NCBI GenBank assembly: GCA_029262195.1
Contig: JAJCZX010000027.1
Coordinates: 291,882 to 355,881 of the forward strand
Direction of reading: 5' to 3'
DNA length: 64,000 nt
DNA from: Gemmatimonadota bacterium
GTDB taxonomy: Bacteria > Gemmatimonadota > Gemmatimonadetes > Gemmatimonadales > GWC2-71-9
Every line of letters starts with the position of its first letter. Position 1 is the stretch's first letter. The notes beneath the pieces are model-generated. The model was not told the DNA's origin and ran no database searches. It worked only from the letters and a program-made list of their open reading frames with translations. The position numbers were made by a program, and so were the translations under genes. This document shows, piece after piece, positions 44,337 to 53,421 of the stretch.

Positions 44337-45667
44337 CCGTTGTCACCCGCCAGCGCAGTGGCCTCAAAATCGCAGTCCGTGTTGTTCGTGATTTTACACC
44401 TGACGAAATCGCCGGGTTTCGCCCAGCCTCCGTTTTTGATATACGTGATTCCATCGACGTCATCCGCCTGCCATTTCACCCTGCCAACATGAGTAGCAGC
44501 AAGTCCGTCGGCGGGGTTTACCACCTCGTCAATCAAAACATCAACCTCTCGACCAACAAACCTCGCGAGGCGATCTTCCGATATGACTCTCTGTAACGAC
44601 AATAACTCCTCCATTCTCTCACGTTTGACGTCCTCGGGGACATCGTCTTCAAACACTGTCGCCCTGGTGCCGTCCTGCTCAGAATACGTGAAAACCCCCA
44701 ACCTCTCGAAACCGATCTCATCAACGAATTCGCGCAGTTCGGCAAAGTCTTCATCTGTTTCACCAGGAAAGCCGACAATGCATGTAGTTCTTATGGCAAT
44801 GTCCGGAATTTTATCCCTCAACCACTTAACCCGCTCGCGAATAGTTTGCTGGCGCTCGGGCCGACGCATCCTTTCGAGCATGCGATCCGATGCGTGTTGA
44901 ATCGGAATGTCTATATACGGTACGATCCTCGGATTGCTGGCAACCACATCCACCAGTTCATCCGTCAAACCAAACGAATAGACGTATAACAACCGGAACC
45001 AGGGGACACTCGTTTCTTCCAGGAGGGTCAGGAGCAACTGAGGCAAGCGAGGCGCTCCTTTCCCGAGGTCCCTTCCGTAATGGCCCAGATCCTGCGCGAC
45101 CAGATTGATCTCGAGGGCGCCCTGGGCCTCAAGCTCTCTGGATTCCGCCACCAAATCGGCCATAGACTCGGAGACGTGTTTACCCCTGAAAAGAGGAATT
45201 GCACAGAACGCACAGGTGTGATCGCAACCCTCAGAGATCTTGAGATAACGAACGTGTGGTCCGTCGCCGAGATAGTTGCGAATACCGGGGTGGCTCGTTT
45301 CCGGGTTGGGCTCGATGAGCCCTCGGTGCTCCAGCTCCGGAACCAGTTTGCCGAGGTCAGAAAATCCAAGGAACAGGTCTACCTCAGGGATTTCTTCTTT
45401 TAACTCTTCCAGGTAGCGCTGGACCAGGCAGCCCACCGCCACCACCGCTTTCACGCTGCCGGTGGTCTTATACTCGGACACTTCAATGATGGTATCAATC
45501 GATTCCTGTTTGGCCGCGTCAATGAAGCCGCAGGTGTTGACCAGTACAACATCGGCAGCGGCAACATCGTCTATCACCTCGGCGCCATGGCCTACCAGGC
45601 GGGCTACAAGGCGTTCGGAATCTACGGTCGCTTTGTCGCACCCGAGGGATACAACTCCGAGTCTCAT
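44333..45667 (-). CDS. rimO: Ribosomal protein S12 methylthiotransferase
   Basis: RimO adds a methylthio group to a conserved Asp of ribosomal protein S12. The 444-residue radical-SAM protein has the N-terminal cluster ligands SLGCDKATVDSE and VNTCGFIDAAKQES, the radical-SAM CDHTCAFCAIPLFRG, and a C-terminal TRAM domain (ending near KPGDFVRCKITNNTDCDFEATAL). NTCGFIDAAK separates RimO from MiaB. The downstream genes overlap by 4 bp, so a small operon is likely. Confidence 0.95.
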   Translation of the reverse strand: MRLGVVSLGCDKATVDSERLVARLVGHGAEVIDDVAAADVVLVNTCGFIDAAKQESIDTIIEVSEYKTTGSVKAVVAVGCLVQRYLEELKEEIPEVDLFLGFSDLGKLVPELEHRGLIEPNPETSHPGIRNYLGDGPHVRYLKISEGCDHTCAFCAIPLFRGKHVSESMADLVAESRELEAQGALEINLVAQDLGHYGRDLGKGAPRLPQLLLTLLEETSVPWFRLLYVYSFGLTDELVDVVASNPRIVPYIDIPIQHASDRMLERMRRPERQQTIRERVKWLRDKIPDIAIRTTCIVGFPGETDEDFAELREFVDEIGFERLGVFTYSEQDGTRATVFEDDVPEDVKRERMEELLSLQRVISEDRLARFVGREVDVLIDEVVNPADGLAATHVGRVKWQADDVDGITYIKNGGWAKPGDFVRCKITNNTDCDFEATALAGDNG

Positions 45668-45720
45668 CTGGCTGAGCTTTCTTTTTTCATCTTATGAATA
45701 TAAGAGAGACAAGGTCCCGC

Positions 45721-45754
45721 AAAGAAAAAGGCGCCCGTCAAACGACGGACGCCC
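45721..45754 (-). terminator. Rho-independent terminator after the sigma factor gene
   Basis: On the minus strand, GGCGTCCGTC (from 45753 to 45744) pairs with GACGGGCGCC (45739-45730) around a GTTT loop, one mismatch, and runs straight into TTTTTCTTT (45729-45721). It separates the sigma gene from rimO. Confidence 0.85.
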
Positions 45755-45800
45755 AGTCTATTGTGTTGCTGTCGAACCAGACGGACAGCGACATTTTCTG

Positions 45801-46658
45801 CTAGTTCAGGAAACTTTCAAGCGATCTCGCACGGCTCACGTGGCGTAGTCTGGCAAGAGCTTTTTCCTTAATCTGCCGCACCCGCTCCCTCGTGATTCCC
45901 ATCAATCCGCCGATCTCCTCCAGCGTCATGGCTTCCTGATCGTCAAGTCCAAAATAGAGCCGCAGAATTCTTGCTTCCCGCTCCTTCAGCTCGGTAAGGA
46001 CTTTATGGATCGATTCACACAGAGCACGCTCGAACGTGTTGTCGTCTGGACCCGGATTCTGCGTGTCGGGCAGGTAATCCATCAACCTGTTGTCTTCGCC
46101 CGGCGCCAACGGAGCATCGAGCGACAGATGTGCCAGTGAAATCGACATCGTCTTGGCGACTTCCTCTCTGGAGATTTCCATACCCTCGGCTATCTCGTCG
46201 ACGGTCGGTTGCCTCCCGAGTTCCTGCAACAGCGCGGAGGAACGGCGACCGATACGATGAAGCGTGCCCGCCCGATTCAAAGGAACCCTGACAATGCGGC
46301 TCTGTTCTGCGAGTGCCTGTAAAATTGCCTGCCGAACCCACCAGACGGCATACGAAATGAATTTGATTCCCCTGGTCTCATCGAACTTGTGAGCTGCCCT
46401 GATGAGGCCGAGGTTACCTTCGTTGATTAGGTCGGCGAGGGAAACGCCCTGGTTTTGATATTTCTTCGCGACCGAAACCACGAATCTGAGATTGCTGCGG
46501 ACCAGTTTCTCCAGGCCGCCGTGATCACCGTTGCGGATACGAACCGCTAGTTCGGCTTCCTCTTCCCTGGTGATAAGCGGGTAACGGCTAATCTCCCGCA
46601 GGTACTGATCGAGAGATCCCTCGTCCGCAACTCTCTTCTTTGCAACTGAAGCACTCAT
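45801..46658 (-). CDS. rpoD: Primary-type RNA polymerase sigma factor (RpoD/SigA group, short form)
   Basis: 285 residues. Region 1.2 (LDQYLREISRYPLITREEE), region 2 (NLRFVVSVAKKYQNQGVSLADLINEGNLGL ... FISYAVWWVRQAILQAL), region 3 and region 4 (MTLEEIGGLMGITRERVRQIKEKALARLRHVSR) are all present. Region 1.1 and the non-conserved insertion are missing, as in the primary sigma of Bacteroidota and some relatives. It could be a group 2 sigma instead, but the near-perfect RpoD core argues for the main vegetative factor. A terminator follows and a 375-bp gap lies upstream. Confidence 0.88.
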   Translation of the reverse strand: MSASVAKKRVADEGSLDQYLREISRYPLITREEEAELAVRIRNGDHGGLEKLVRSNLRFVVSVAKKYQNQGVSLADLINEGNLGLIRAAHKFDETRGIKFISYAVWWVRQAILQALAEQSRIVRVPLNRAGTLHRIGRRSSALLQELGRQPTVDEIAEGMEISREEVAKTMSISLAHLSLDAPLAPGEDNRLMDYLPDTQNPGPDDNTFERALCESIHKVLTELKEREARILRLYFGLDDQEAMTLEEIGGLMGITRERVRQIKEKALARLRHVSRARSLESFLN

Positions 46659-47034
46659 TAATTCGGCCTCCGTCAGTGTTTTTTCTCTGGCTCCATCCTG
46701 ACACCAACTAGCTCTTTACGGTGCACACTTACTTCGAAACGATTCTTTGTCGCTTAATAAAAAATAACTACAAATGCCAAAAAACAGGGTTACTTAGAAC
46801 AACAAAAAGACATGATTGTCCTCACCATTCGCCCTCTTATCCAGACTCCACTTTCGCAGTGACACGCATCACACGATTCAGCGTCGGTTGCAAACCGACG
46901 GCTCCTGCTAACACGAGTTGGAAAAAGGAGGGAGTATTTCATTGGAGGTAACGTGTCCAACACGGCGTAGCGACCAAGGTGCGCCGAGGGCAAGGTTGTC
47001 ATTCGGTTATTAACTTTCTGAACACAAGCGCATT
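46659..47034. other. Intergenic region upstream of the sigma factor gene
   Basis: 376 bp without a convincing gene. It must hold the sigma-gene promoter; AT-rich sequence near 46740-46800 is the likeliest place, but no clean consensus was seen. A perfect 8-bp hairpin with a 3-nt loop lies at 46882-46900 (CGTCGGTT / AACCGACG). It has no T-tract, and no riboswitch class was recognised. Short open frames here lack ribosome-binding sites or family features. Confidence 0.5.
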
Positions 47035-47286
47035 CTAGCGAGGCTTATTGAGTGACGCAACCGTTACAGCCCAACCTCTTTTATCTGCCCACGGCCTCAG
47101 TTCCTGTGTAAGCTCGGCCGTAGAGCACTCGTGCTCGATCGTAGCAGCTACGCATGTGTTACTGTCGCCCCACGCAAACTGCGCTTTCAACAGTCGAGCC
47201 ATCGGCAAATCACTCAGGGCCGCCAGATCCAAACCGCGGCCATTCCGAGCAAGGATCACCGCCACAGAAGATTGAGAAGTATTCAC
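47035..47286 (-). CDS. Small hypothetical protein
   Basis: A possible 83-residue protein from a GTG start with a plausible globular composition (ALSDLPMARLLKAQFAWGDSNTCVAATIEHE). No family was recognised, no clear Shine-Dalgarno precedes it, and an open frame of similar size lies on the opposite strand. It may be a gene or chance. Confidence 0.35.
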   Translation of the reverse strand: MNTSQSSVAVILARNGRGLDLAALSDLPMARLLKAQFAWGDSNTCVAATIEHECSTAELTQELRPWADKRGWAVTVASLNKPR

Positions 47287-47423
47287 AGCGCACAGGATAC
47301 GACGCCCCGCGACTATCGCTTAACCATTCAATCGCAACTGGGAGCAATAAAATGCGGAACGGACAGAACGGACAGAACCTATGATCGTTGTCAGAGGCCG
47401 GTAGGGCCCCGTTCCGTCCATCC

Positions 47424-48782
47424 CTACCCTTGCCTCTGCAATCCGTACTTATCAATCTTCTTGTAAAGATTGCTCCGCGGCATCTCCAGAGCCCGGGCTG
47501 TTTCACTTACGTTCCAACCATGCTCTTGGAGCTTCAGCGTCAGGAACCGACGTTCGGCGTCCTGTTTGAAGTTTTCAAAAGTCGCCGCACCGGCGGTACC
47601 ATCGATCGCGGCCGACGAATCACCACCCAGCTTTGCGACGTCTGCAGTGGTGACATTGGAGCCCGCCGAAAGAATTAACAACCTCTCCACGGCGTTCCGC
47701 AGTTCTCGTACATTGCCACGCCAGTCTCGGTGGCGCAGGGCCTCGATGGCTCCCTCGTCGAACTCTTTGCCGACCAGCCCGGAGGAGGCGCGCAACTCGG
47801 CGACGAAGTGCTCAACCAACAGCGGGATATCGTCTTTGCGAGAATCCAGGGGCGGTACTTCGATGGGTACGACGTTTAGTCGGTAGTAGAGATCCTCACG
47901 GAATCGCCCGGCTTCAATTTCTTGTTGAATCGGCTTGTTGGTTGCTGCAAGTACTCTGACGTCAACTTCGATTGGTTGCGAGCCACCCACCCTCGTGACT
48001 ACGCCTTCCTGCAGAGCCCTGAGAACTTTGGCCTGAGCGGCTTCACTCATGTCCCCAATTTCATCCAGGAAAAGAGTACCCCCATCTGCCTGTTCGAATT
48101 TTCCCGGTCGGTCCTGGACAGCTCCCGTGAACGAGCCTTTCATGTGACCGAATAATTCGCTTTCGATCAACTCGCCCGGTATCGCAGCGCAATTGACCTC
48201 AACGAAGGGTTTGTCGGCACGGGGAGAATTTAGATGTATTGCCCGGGCTACCAGCTCTTTTCCACTGCCGTTGGCGCCGGTTATTAGAACCCTGGAATGG
48301 GTTGGAGCAACCTTCTCAATTAATTCCTGCACGCCCGAAAGCGCTTTGCTCGCCCCAATCATTCGATAACGATCCTCAATATGACGGCGCAAGCGAGTGT
48401 TCTCGGATGTGAGGTCCACTTTCTCGAAAGCCCGTTTGAGGGTCAACAAAATCCTGTCTGTATCCAGGGGCTTTTCCAGGAAGTCGTATGCGCCCAAACG
48501 AGTGGCATCGAGGGCGGTTTGTATCGTTCCGTGTCCCGAAATCATGATTACCTGAGCGTCGGGATCCAGCGCCAGAATTTCCTCGAGGGTGGTCAGACCA
48601 TCCATACCGGCCATCTTCACATCGAGAAAAACCAGGTGCGGGGAAAAGGCGGAATATTCCTTGAGAGCGCCTTGCCCGGAATCTGCCGTCCGGACTTCAA
48701 TGCCCTCATAGTCCAGAAGCTGCTTGAGGGCGCTTCGAATCCCCTTCTCGTCATCCACTACCAGCACTTTTCTAGCCATCAA
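47424..48782 (-). CDS. NtrC-family sigma54-dependent response regulator
   Basis: 452 residues. The receiver domain (1-~120) has DDEKGIRSA, the phospho-acceptor Asp in LVFLDVKMAGMDG and the Lys in FLEKPLD. The AAA+ domain (~140-380) has Walker A GANGSGKE, Walker B GTLFLDEIGDM and the sigma54-contact loop FGHMKGSFTGAV; the loop core is GSFTGA rather than the usual GAFTGA. A Fis-type helix-turn-helix closes the protein (NVSETARALEMPRSNLYKKI). No partner histidine kinase lies beside it. It overlaps the upstream membrane-protein gene by 4 bp. Confidence 0.93.
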   Translation of the reverse strand: MMARKVLVVDDEKGIRSALKQLLDYEGIEVRTADSGQGALKEYSAFSPHLVFLDVKMAGMDGLTTLEEILALDPDAQVIMISGHGTIQTALDATRLGAYDFLEKPLDTDRILLTLKRAFEKVDLTSENTRLRRHIEDRYRMIGASKALSGVQELIEKVAPTHSRVLITGANGSGKELVARAIHLNSPRADKPFVEVNCAAIPGELIESELFGHMKGSFTGAVQDRPGKFEQADGGTLFLDEIGDMSEAAQAKVLRALQEGVVTRVGGSQPIEVDVRVLAATNKPIQQEIEAGRFREDLYYRLNVVPIEVPPLDSRKDDIPLLVEHFVAELRASSGLVGKEFDEGAIEALRHRDWRGNVRELRNAVERLLILSAGSNVTTADVAKLGGDSSAAIDGTAGAATFENFKQDAERRFLTLKLQEHGWNVSETARALEMPRSNLYKKIDKYGLQRQG

Positions 48783-49429
48783 TCTGTCCGTCGATAAAAC
48801 GTTACTCCGTCGGGCCGCACTCTCACGTCACCCACAGTGCCGGGCACCATGATTCGGAAGGCGCCATCGGGCCCGCCGGTAATTGCATTTACCATCGGCC
48901 CTATGGCCGGCCCCGGGAACGGAAACGACCGCAACCGCAGTGCGTCGGGTTCCCATCCCATAACCCCGGAACCGATCACCTCTACCGGTCCCGATACCCG
49001 TAGATGTTCACTGCGATCCAACAAGGAAGCGAATTGCCCCAACAAATCTCTGGCGAACACCTCGGTCATGACGGCGGCGTTCAGGGTAATGCGATCAAGT
49101 TCAAGCGTAACAGTTAGCGAATCAAAGGAGTCGGCAGCTCCGCGGGCAATTCCCTGTTGAATCAGCGATGCCATTTCATTCGCTGTCAGTGTGACTGTGG
49201 CCGGCCCGTCCGGCATTTCCATTTCGGCGTTCCGCCGGTTCGCCGACCTGAGGGCATCATCCGAGGGGTGTCCGACCGATGCGTCGGACGTTGCCGTACT
49301 CGAAGCTTGACCCCTGAACTCCAGATACATCTCTTTCAATTCCGCCCTGTAATGCCATCCAACTGCGCTGCCGATGGCGACGAAGGTGATAAAACCGATC
49401 ATCGCAAAGAGATTCTTCAGACAGCCCAT
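48779..49429 (-). CDS. Single-pass membrane protein of unknown function
   Basis: 216 residues with one N-terminal transmembrane helix (FAMIGFITFVAIGSAVGWHY), a Ser/Ala-rich linker, and a soluble domain (~65-216) made of alternating strands (TVTLTANEMASLIQQGI, SLTVTLELDRITLNAAVM, VTFYRR). The soluble part would be periplasmic. No family recognised. It abuts thpR directly (TGAATG junction) and overlaps the NtrC-type gene, so the three are likely co-expressed. Confidence 0.7.
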   Translation of the reverse strand: MGCLKNLFAMIGFITFVAIGSAVGWHYRAELKEMYLEFRGQASSTATSDASVGHPSDDALRSANRRNAEMEMPDGPATVTLTANEMASLIQQGIARGAADSFDSLTVTLELDRITLNAAVMTEVFARDLLGQFASLLDRSEHLRVSGPVEVIGSGVMGWEPDALRLRSFPFPGPAIGPMVNAITGGPDGAFRIMVPGTVGDVRVRPDGVTFYRRTD

Positions 49430-49993
49430 TCAAACAACTCCTAGCATCGATTTATGGATGCATTCGTAGTCCGAACCACTTTCGGTCATCGTACTTTTCA
49501 TTAGATCAAGCGATTCAATAAAGTCATAGGTTTCAAAACCAATGTCATCAAGCCGTTGCAACACCGGGTCCAACTGACCTCGGGTTGTGTTTCGTTTGAC
49601 GCGCCCAATAGTCACGTGAGGATTAAAGCGCCTTCCTTCGGGCTCGAAACCCAGTGGCACCAAACGCTCCGCGAGTTGGTTTTGAATCAACTCCAACGCG
49701 GGTTGTTGAGCACATCCCATCCATATGGTGCGTGGGCGGGTCGGGCTCGGAAAGACGCCCAGACCACCCAGACCAATTTCGAACGGCCTGAAATCTGAGG
49801 CTACTCCGTCAACCACGTCGGCGATGTCTTCTACTTGCCCCTCGTGCACCTCACCAAGGAAGTTAACCGTGATGTGAAAAAGACGCGGAGACACCCAACG
49901 CACTCTGGCCTCGGGAACGTGCAGAGGCCGGGTAGCCGCAGCCACATTTTTCCGCACCGTTTCATCAAAGTTCATAGCTACAAAAAGTCGCAT
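49430..49993 (-). CDS. thpR: RNA 2',3'-cyclic phosphodiesterase (2H family)
   Basis: 187 residues. The two catalytic HxTx motifs are HITV (~44) and HVTI (~127), in the setting LFHITVNFLGEV and RRFNPHVTIGRV. It opens with RLFVAMNFDETV as expected. The enzyme hydrolyses 2',3'-cyclic phosphates and can ligate tRNA halves in vitro. It overlaps larE by 1 bp. Confidence 0.92.
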   Translation of the reverse strand: MRLFVAMNFDETVRKNVAAATRPLHVPEARVRWVSPRLFHITVNFLGEVHEGQVEDIADVVDGVASDFRPFEIGLGGLGVFPSPTRPRTIWMGCAQQPALELIQNQLAERLVPLGFEPEGRRFNPHVTIGRVKRNTTRGQLDPVLQRLDDIGFETYDFIESLDLMKSTMTESGSDYECIHKSMLGVV

Positions 49994-50817
49994 TAAGACT
50001 CCGCCAGCACCTCAATATCGTTGTGATGCTCATCGAGCATCGACCCGCTCTTGTAACCCGCAAGGTCCATAGTCACCCGACTGAACCCCAGTCTCTGCAA
50101 ATCTGCCGCTACTTTCTGCCCGTTACCCCTCAACAGTTCCATCTGGCTGGAGTGGACCTCGATTCTGGCTTCCCCACCCCTGTGACGCAACCGAAGATCT
50201 CCTTCGATTCCGAGATCCCGCAGGAGTTGCTCCCCGCGCTCGACCTGGCCCAGACGGTTTTCAGTTACTGGAAGGCCATACAGGATTCGGGAACTCAGAC
50301 AGGGACTGGCTGGAGCATCCCAGATCGGGATTTCCAGTTCTCGGGCAAATTCTCGAACCATGTCTTTGGTGATTCCGGCTTCGGCAAGTGGAGACCGTAC
50401 GCCCGATAGGCTGCCCGCCTTCTTGCCGGGCCGATGTCCGGTAACGTCGCTAGCGTTCGTCCCGTCAACCACGACGGCAATACCGCGTTCGCGAGCCAAT
50501 GGCGTCAATCGTTGCCACAACTCGCTCTTGCAAAAGAAACAGCGATCCTGAGGATTGGCCACGTATCGGGAATCATTCATCTCGAGAGTTTCTACTGTCT
50601 CCCAGGACAATTCAAAGTCGTGGGCCAGCCTGGTCGCCTGTTGCAACTGAATTGATGACAGCGAAGGGCTTTTCCCGGTTACCGCCAGGCAGTTGGCATT
50701 TCCAAGAACTTGGGTGCCAACAACCGCAAGCAGAGTGGAATCAACGCCTCCGGAGAAACCAACAAGCATCGACGAATACGAAGAGACTATATCCTCAAGT
50801 TTGGAGAGCTGCGCCAT
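49993..50817 (-). CDS. larE: LarE-type ATP-dependent sulfur transferase
   Basis: 274 residues with the PP-loop VGFSGGVDSTLL, DRCFFCKSELW, VVDGTNASDVTGHRPG and PASPCLSSRI. LarE modifies the nickel-pincer cofactor of lactate racemase by sacrificing a cysteine sulfur; the Cys in PASPC is in the position expected for the sacrificial residue. No larA, larB or larC genes are in the window, so it may serve a different sulfuration or partner genes may lie elsewhere. Confidence 0.85.
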   Translation of the reverse strand: MAQLSKLEDIVSSYSSMLVGFSGGVDSTLLAVVGTQVLGNANCLAVTGKSPSLSSIQLQQATRLAHDFELSWETVETLEMNDSRYVANPQDRCFFCKSELWQRLTPLARERGIAVVVDGTNASDVTGHRPGKKAGSLSGVRSPLAEAGITKDMVREFARELEIPIWDAPASPCLSSRILYGLPVTENRLGQVERGEQLLRDLGIEGDLRLRHRGGEARIEVHSSQMELLRGNGQKVAADLQRLGFSRVTMDLAGYKSGSMLDEHHNDIEVLAES

Positions 50818-50880
50818 TCAAGAAGGATAAACGAAACACACAGGGGACGAAACGCCGGGAGGTGCTCCGCCCTAACTGTG

Positions 50881-52632
50881 TTACATCGTGCGAGCTGTGA
50901 TCCATTCCGTGATTCGGCTCAAAAATCCTTCGGCAAACTCCTTGGGAAGTGTCGCGTACTCGCTGACACTGCCGGTACCCGCCTGCTGAAATAGGTGGTT
51001 GGCCTCCGGGATTATCTCAACCGAAAAATCTGTGTTGCCTCCGTCCCTGAGCGCCTGCTCCATCACAGGACCGTTCTGACTGGGCGGCACCTGGAGATCC
51101 TTCTCTCCAAAAAGACCCAGCACCGGAACCGTTACCTGACGCAGGGCGACCCCGGGGTCGTAGTCGAGGAAATAGCGGAACCAATCGTTCTGAACCCCAG
51201 CGATCGAGGCATCTGTTGTATTCTGGATATAGGTCTCTATATCTCCGAGAGAGTTCCGGGTATTTTCCGGAGCGCTTTCAATCGCTTCACGGAGTTCCGT
51301 TTCGACATGCTCCCGCGCGACATCCCAGTCTTCGTTGGTGCGAACCGAATGGAAGATGGCGAGTTGTAACTCCCGCTTTTTCCGAACAGCTTCTTCCGTG
51401 GCCCCCTCCACTCTCAAACCCAACTCCCCCTGCTCCAATAAGATCGCGTCCCCTGGCACCGCAGAACCGGCCATCAAAATTATGAAAGCAACGTCCTCGG
51501 ACCTCGATGCAGCTACCGGAGCCACGATACCACCTTCACTGTGGCCCAGGATGCCCACCTGGTCCGATTTGATATCCGGTCTTTGCCGCAACAACTCGAT
51601 GCCAGCAAGGACGTCACCCGCAAAATCTTCTGCCGTGCTGGCGGCTATGCTCCCCGAAGAACCGCCCACCCCGCGGTCGTCATACCTTAGAACCGCGATC
51701 CCGTTGCGAGTAAGGTGGTCAGCGATCACGCCAAAAACCTTGAAGCCGAGTATTTCTTCATCGCGATTCTGTGCTCCACTGCCCGTTACGAGTACAACAG
51801 CAGGATGTGGCCCGTCGCTTTCGGGAATGGTCAGTGTGCCCGCCAGCGTGATCGTGTCATTCGAGAACTCGACCTCTTCGGCTGCATAAGGCAACTCGAC
51901 CGGTTCCAACGCATCCTCATCGACGCGATTGAGGTAGAAAGTCCCAACTCCATTCTGGCGGAACGATCCTCCCATGAAGTCACCTTCCACCTGGCCCTCG
52001 AAAACTGCGAGGCCCGGCCCAGCGACCAACTCGAAATGAACGTTGCCATCGGCTGCGCTAACGTTAGTCAGCGGAAGTCCGAGGGCGGATTGCTCGGAAA
52101 TGTCCATCGTCGCCGCCAGCATCCCGTCTGCATCTGAAAAGTTCACCACCATCCCGAGATTAACTCCCTGGATCAAGATCGCTCCCTCCCACCGCCCCAG
52201 AATTGCAATTCCGGTTTCCGTCATCACTCCACTTTCCTCCAGAGTTGTGGCTTCAGATGGGGGTGCTCCATCGGTGAGTTCGAGTGAGAAAGGCGCGTTG
52301 ACACCACCCTGCGAAAACGTCCCTGATATTCCACTGCTGGCGACCGCCCCTTTGAAAACCGCGACGCCAGGCCCGGCCTGTAACTCGAAATGAACGTTGT
52401 TGCCATCTCGGGAGACGTTGGTCAGTGGCAGGCCCTGCGCTCCCTGAATGTCGATTGTTGCAGCCAGGCTTTCGTTGGACTCGACAAAGTGAACGGTCAT
52501 TGCCAGTTGATTACCAGGAAGGCTTATCGAACCCTCCCAGGAGCCGTTCAGATTATCCATTTGTGCCCAGGCCGTTGAGGGTAAAGAAAAAGAAATCAGT
52601 ACGAGACTGAGTGCTAAAATAGCCTTCTTCAC
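50881..52632 (-). CDS. Secreted alpha/beta hydrolase with two N-terminal beta-domain repeats
   Basis: 583 residues with a signal peptide ending at AWAQ. Residues ~25-125 and ~140-240 are two copies of one beta-rich unit (NGSWEGSISLPGNQLAMTVHF / LGRWEGAILIQGVNLGMVVNF; both contain GLPLTNV and NVHFEL). The hydrolase domain (~260-580) has the nucleophile elbow GHSEGG, an acid in FGEKDLQVP and a His in PEANHLFQQ. It is probably a periplasmic or surface esterase or peptidase. It ends the ECF-sigma cluster, 7 bp after the YbjQ-type gene. Confidence 0.85.
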   Translation of the reverse strand: MKKAILALSLVLISFSLPSTAWAQMDNLNGSWEGSISLPGNQLAMTVHFVESNESLAATIDIQGAQGLPLTNVSRDGNNVHFELQAGPGVAVFKGAVASSGISGTFSQGGVNAPFSLELTDGAPPSEATTLEESGVMTETGIAILGRWEGAILIQGVNLGMVVNFSDADGMLAATMDISEQSALGLPLTNVSAADGNVHFELVAGPGLAVFEGQVEGDFMGGSFRQNGVGTFYLNRVDEDALEPVELPYAAEEVEFSNDTITLAGTLTIPESDGPHPAVVLVTGSGAQNRDEEILGFKVFGVIADHLTRNGIAVLRYDDRGVGGSSGSIAASTAEDFAGDVLAGIELLRQRPDIKSDQVGILGHSEGGIVAPVAASRSEDVAFIILMAGSAVPGDAILLEQGELGLRVEGATEEAVRKKRELQLAIFHSVRTNEDWDVAREHVETELREAIESAPENTRNSLGDIETYIQNTTDASIAGVQNDWFRYFLDYDPGVALRQVTVPVLGLFGEKDLQVPPSQNGPVMEQALRDGGNTDFSVEIIPEANHLFQQAGTGSVSEYATLPKEFAEGFLSRITEWITARTM

Positions 52633-52639
52633 TTTGACC

Positions 52640-52963
52640 TTACCCCTCCGGCTCGATTACGACGGCGTTGCCGAACGCCAACACCTCGGCCGCTGAGGAC
52701 ATGACGTAGGAAGTGGTGAACCTCACATCAAGCACGGCATTCGCCCCCTGGCTCGTGGCCTCGTGGATCATTCGGTCCATCGCCTGCTCGCGGGCCTCCC
52801 CCATCATCTTGGTATATTCTTCGATTTCGCCACCGACAAGGTTTTTTACCGCCGCCACGATATCGCGACCCACGTTTCGCGCTCTAATCGTGTTGCCCTT
52901 TACCATACCGATGGTCTTGGTGACCCTGTGGCCAGCAATACTTGAACCCGGTGTAGCAATCAT
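52640..52963 (-). CDS. YbjQ/UPF0145 family protein
   Basis: 107 residues with the family pattern: ATPGSSIAGHRVTKTIGMVKGNTIRARNVGRDI, then REQAMDRMIHEATSQGANAVLDVRF and a short closing strand. The fold is a small pentameric beta domain of unknown function. The frame is open further upstream, but ATG 52963 matches family N-termini and overlaps the anti-sigma-like gene by 4 bp. Confidence 0.88.
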   Translation of the reverse strand: MIATPGSSIAGHRVTKTIGMVKGNTIRARNVGRDIVAAVKNLVGGEIEEYTKMMGEAREQAMDRMIHEATSQGANAVLDVRFTTSYVMSSAAEVLAFGNAVVIEPEG

Positions 52964-53421
52964 CTTTGAATCTCCCGGTAAGGGTCTTTGGTTTTCATGA
53001 ATACTTTTTCCCGTACCACCGAAACGGTGATCACCGCCGCACCAACCAGCGCGGCCAGAATCGCCCCCTTGAGAAACAAGGGAACCGCGGAGGTCTCGAT
53101 GAGGCCTTTTATGCCGTTCCAGAACCCGTACGACAGGATCACTATCGCGCCCAGTGACAGCAGGATCCAACCGACGCCTCTTTCAACCTTCTGGTAAACC
53201 GAATTCATATAGTCCTCCCATATCTGATCGGGCGGCGGTTTCAGAGTCACCGCTCCGGTAACAGTCTTAATTTTTTCCATGCGCCGCAGCTCTGAGTTGA
53301 TCTCATCATCCGCCTCCAGGATCGCCGCTAACTCATTCTCCTCTTCTGGGGAAAGTTCTCCGTCAACTTTCCCCATCACGAGCATCTGTGCTCTCTGTGT
53401 GCGATCGATTCTATCACTCAA
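52960..53421 (-). CDS. Probable anti-sigma factor, membrane protein
   Basis: 153 residues encoded directly after an ECF sigma gene, overlapping it by 4 bp. The N-terminal ~60 residues are cytoplasmic and helical (MGKVDGELSPEEENELAAILEADDEINSELRRMEKI), as in anti-sigma domains, but the zinc-binding His/Cys set is absent. Two transmembrane helices follow (ILLSLGAIVILSYGFW and GAILAALVGAAVITVSVV), ending in a basic tail. Role is inferred mainly from position. Confidence 0.7.
   Translation of the reverse strand: MSDRIDRTQRAQMLVMGKVDGELSPEEENELAAILEADDEINSELRRMEKIKTVTGAVTLKPPPDQIWEDYMNSVYQKVERGVGWILLSLGAIVILSYGFWNGIKGLIETSAVPLFLKGAILAALVGAAVITVSVVREKVFMKTKDPYREIQR

Noticed and set aside
46860..46930. 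Riboswitch in the gap upstream of the sigma factor gene
   Set aside because: A neat hairpin is present, but the conserved nucleotides of the c-di-GMP or cobalamin classes could not be matched, and neither flanking gene is a likely target.
46721..46951. 76-codon plus-strand open frame upstream of the sigma factor gene
   Set aside because: No Shine-Dalgarno, biased composition, and it covers the region where the sigma gene's own promoter must lie.
47350..47420. Operator cluster from repeated GGACAGAAC units
   Set aside because: Two short copies plus a GGTAGGG/CCCTACC hairpin lie just after the NtrC-type gene's stop; without a T-run or a nearby promoter their function cannot be argued.
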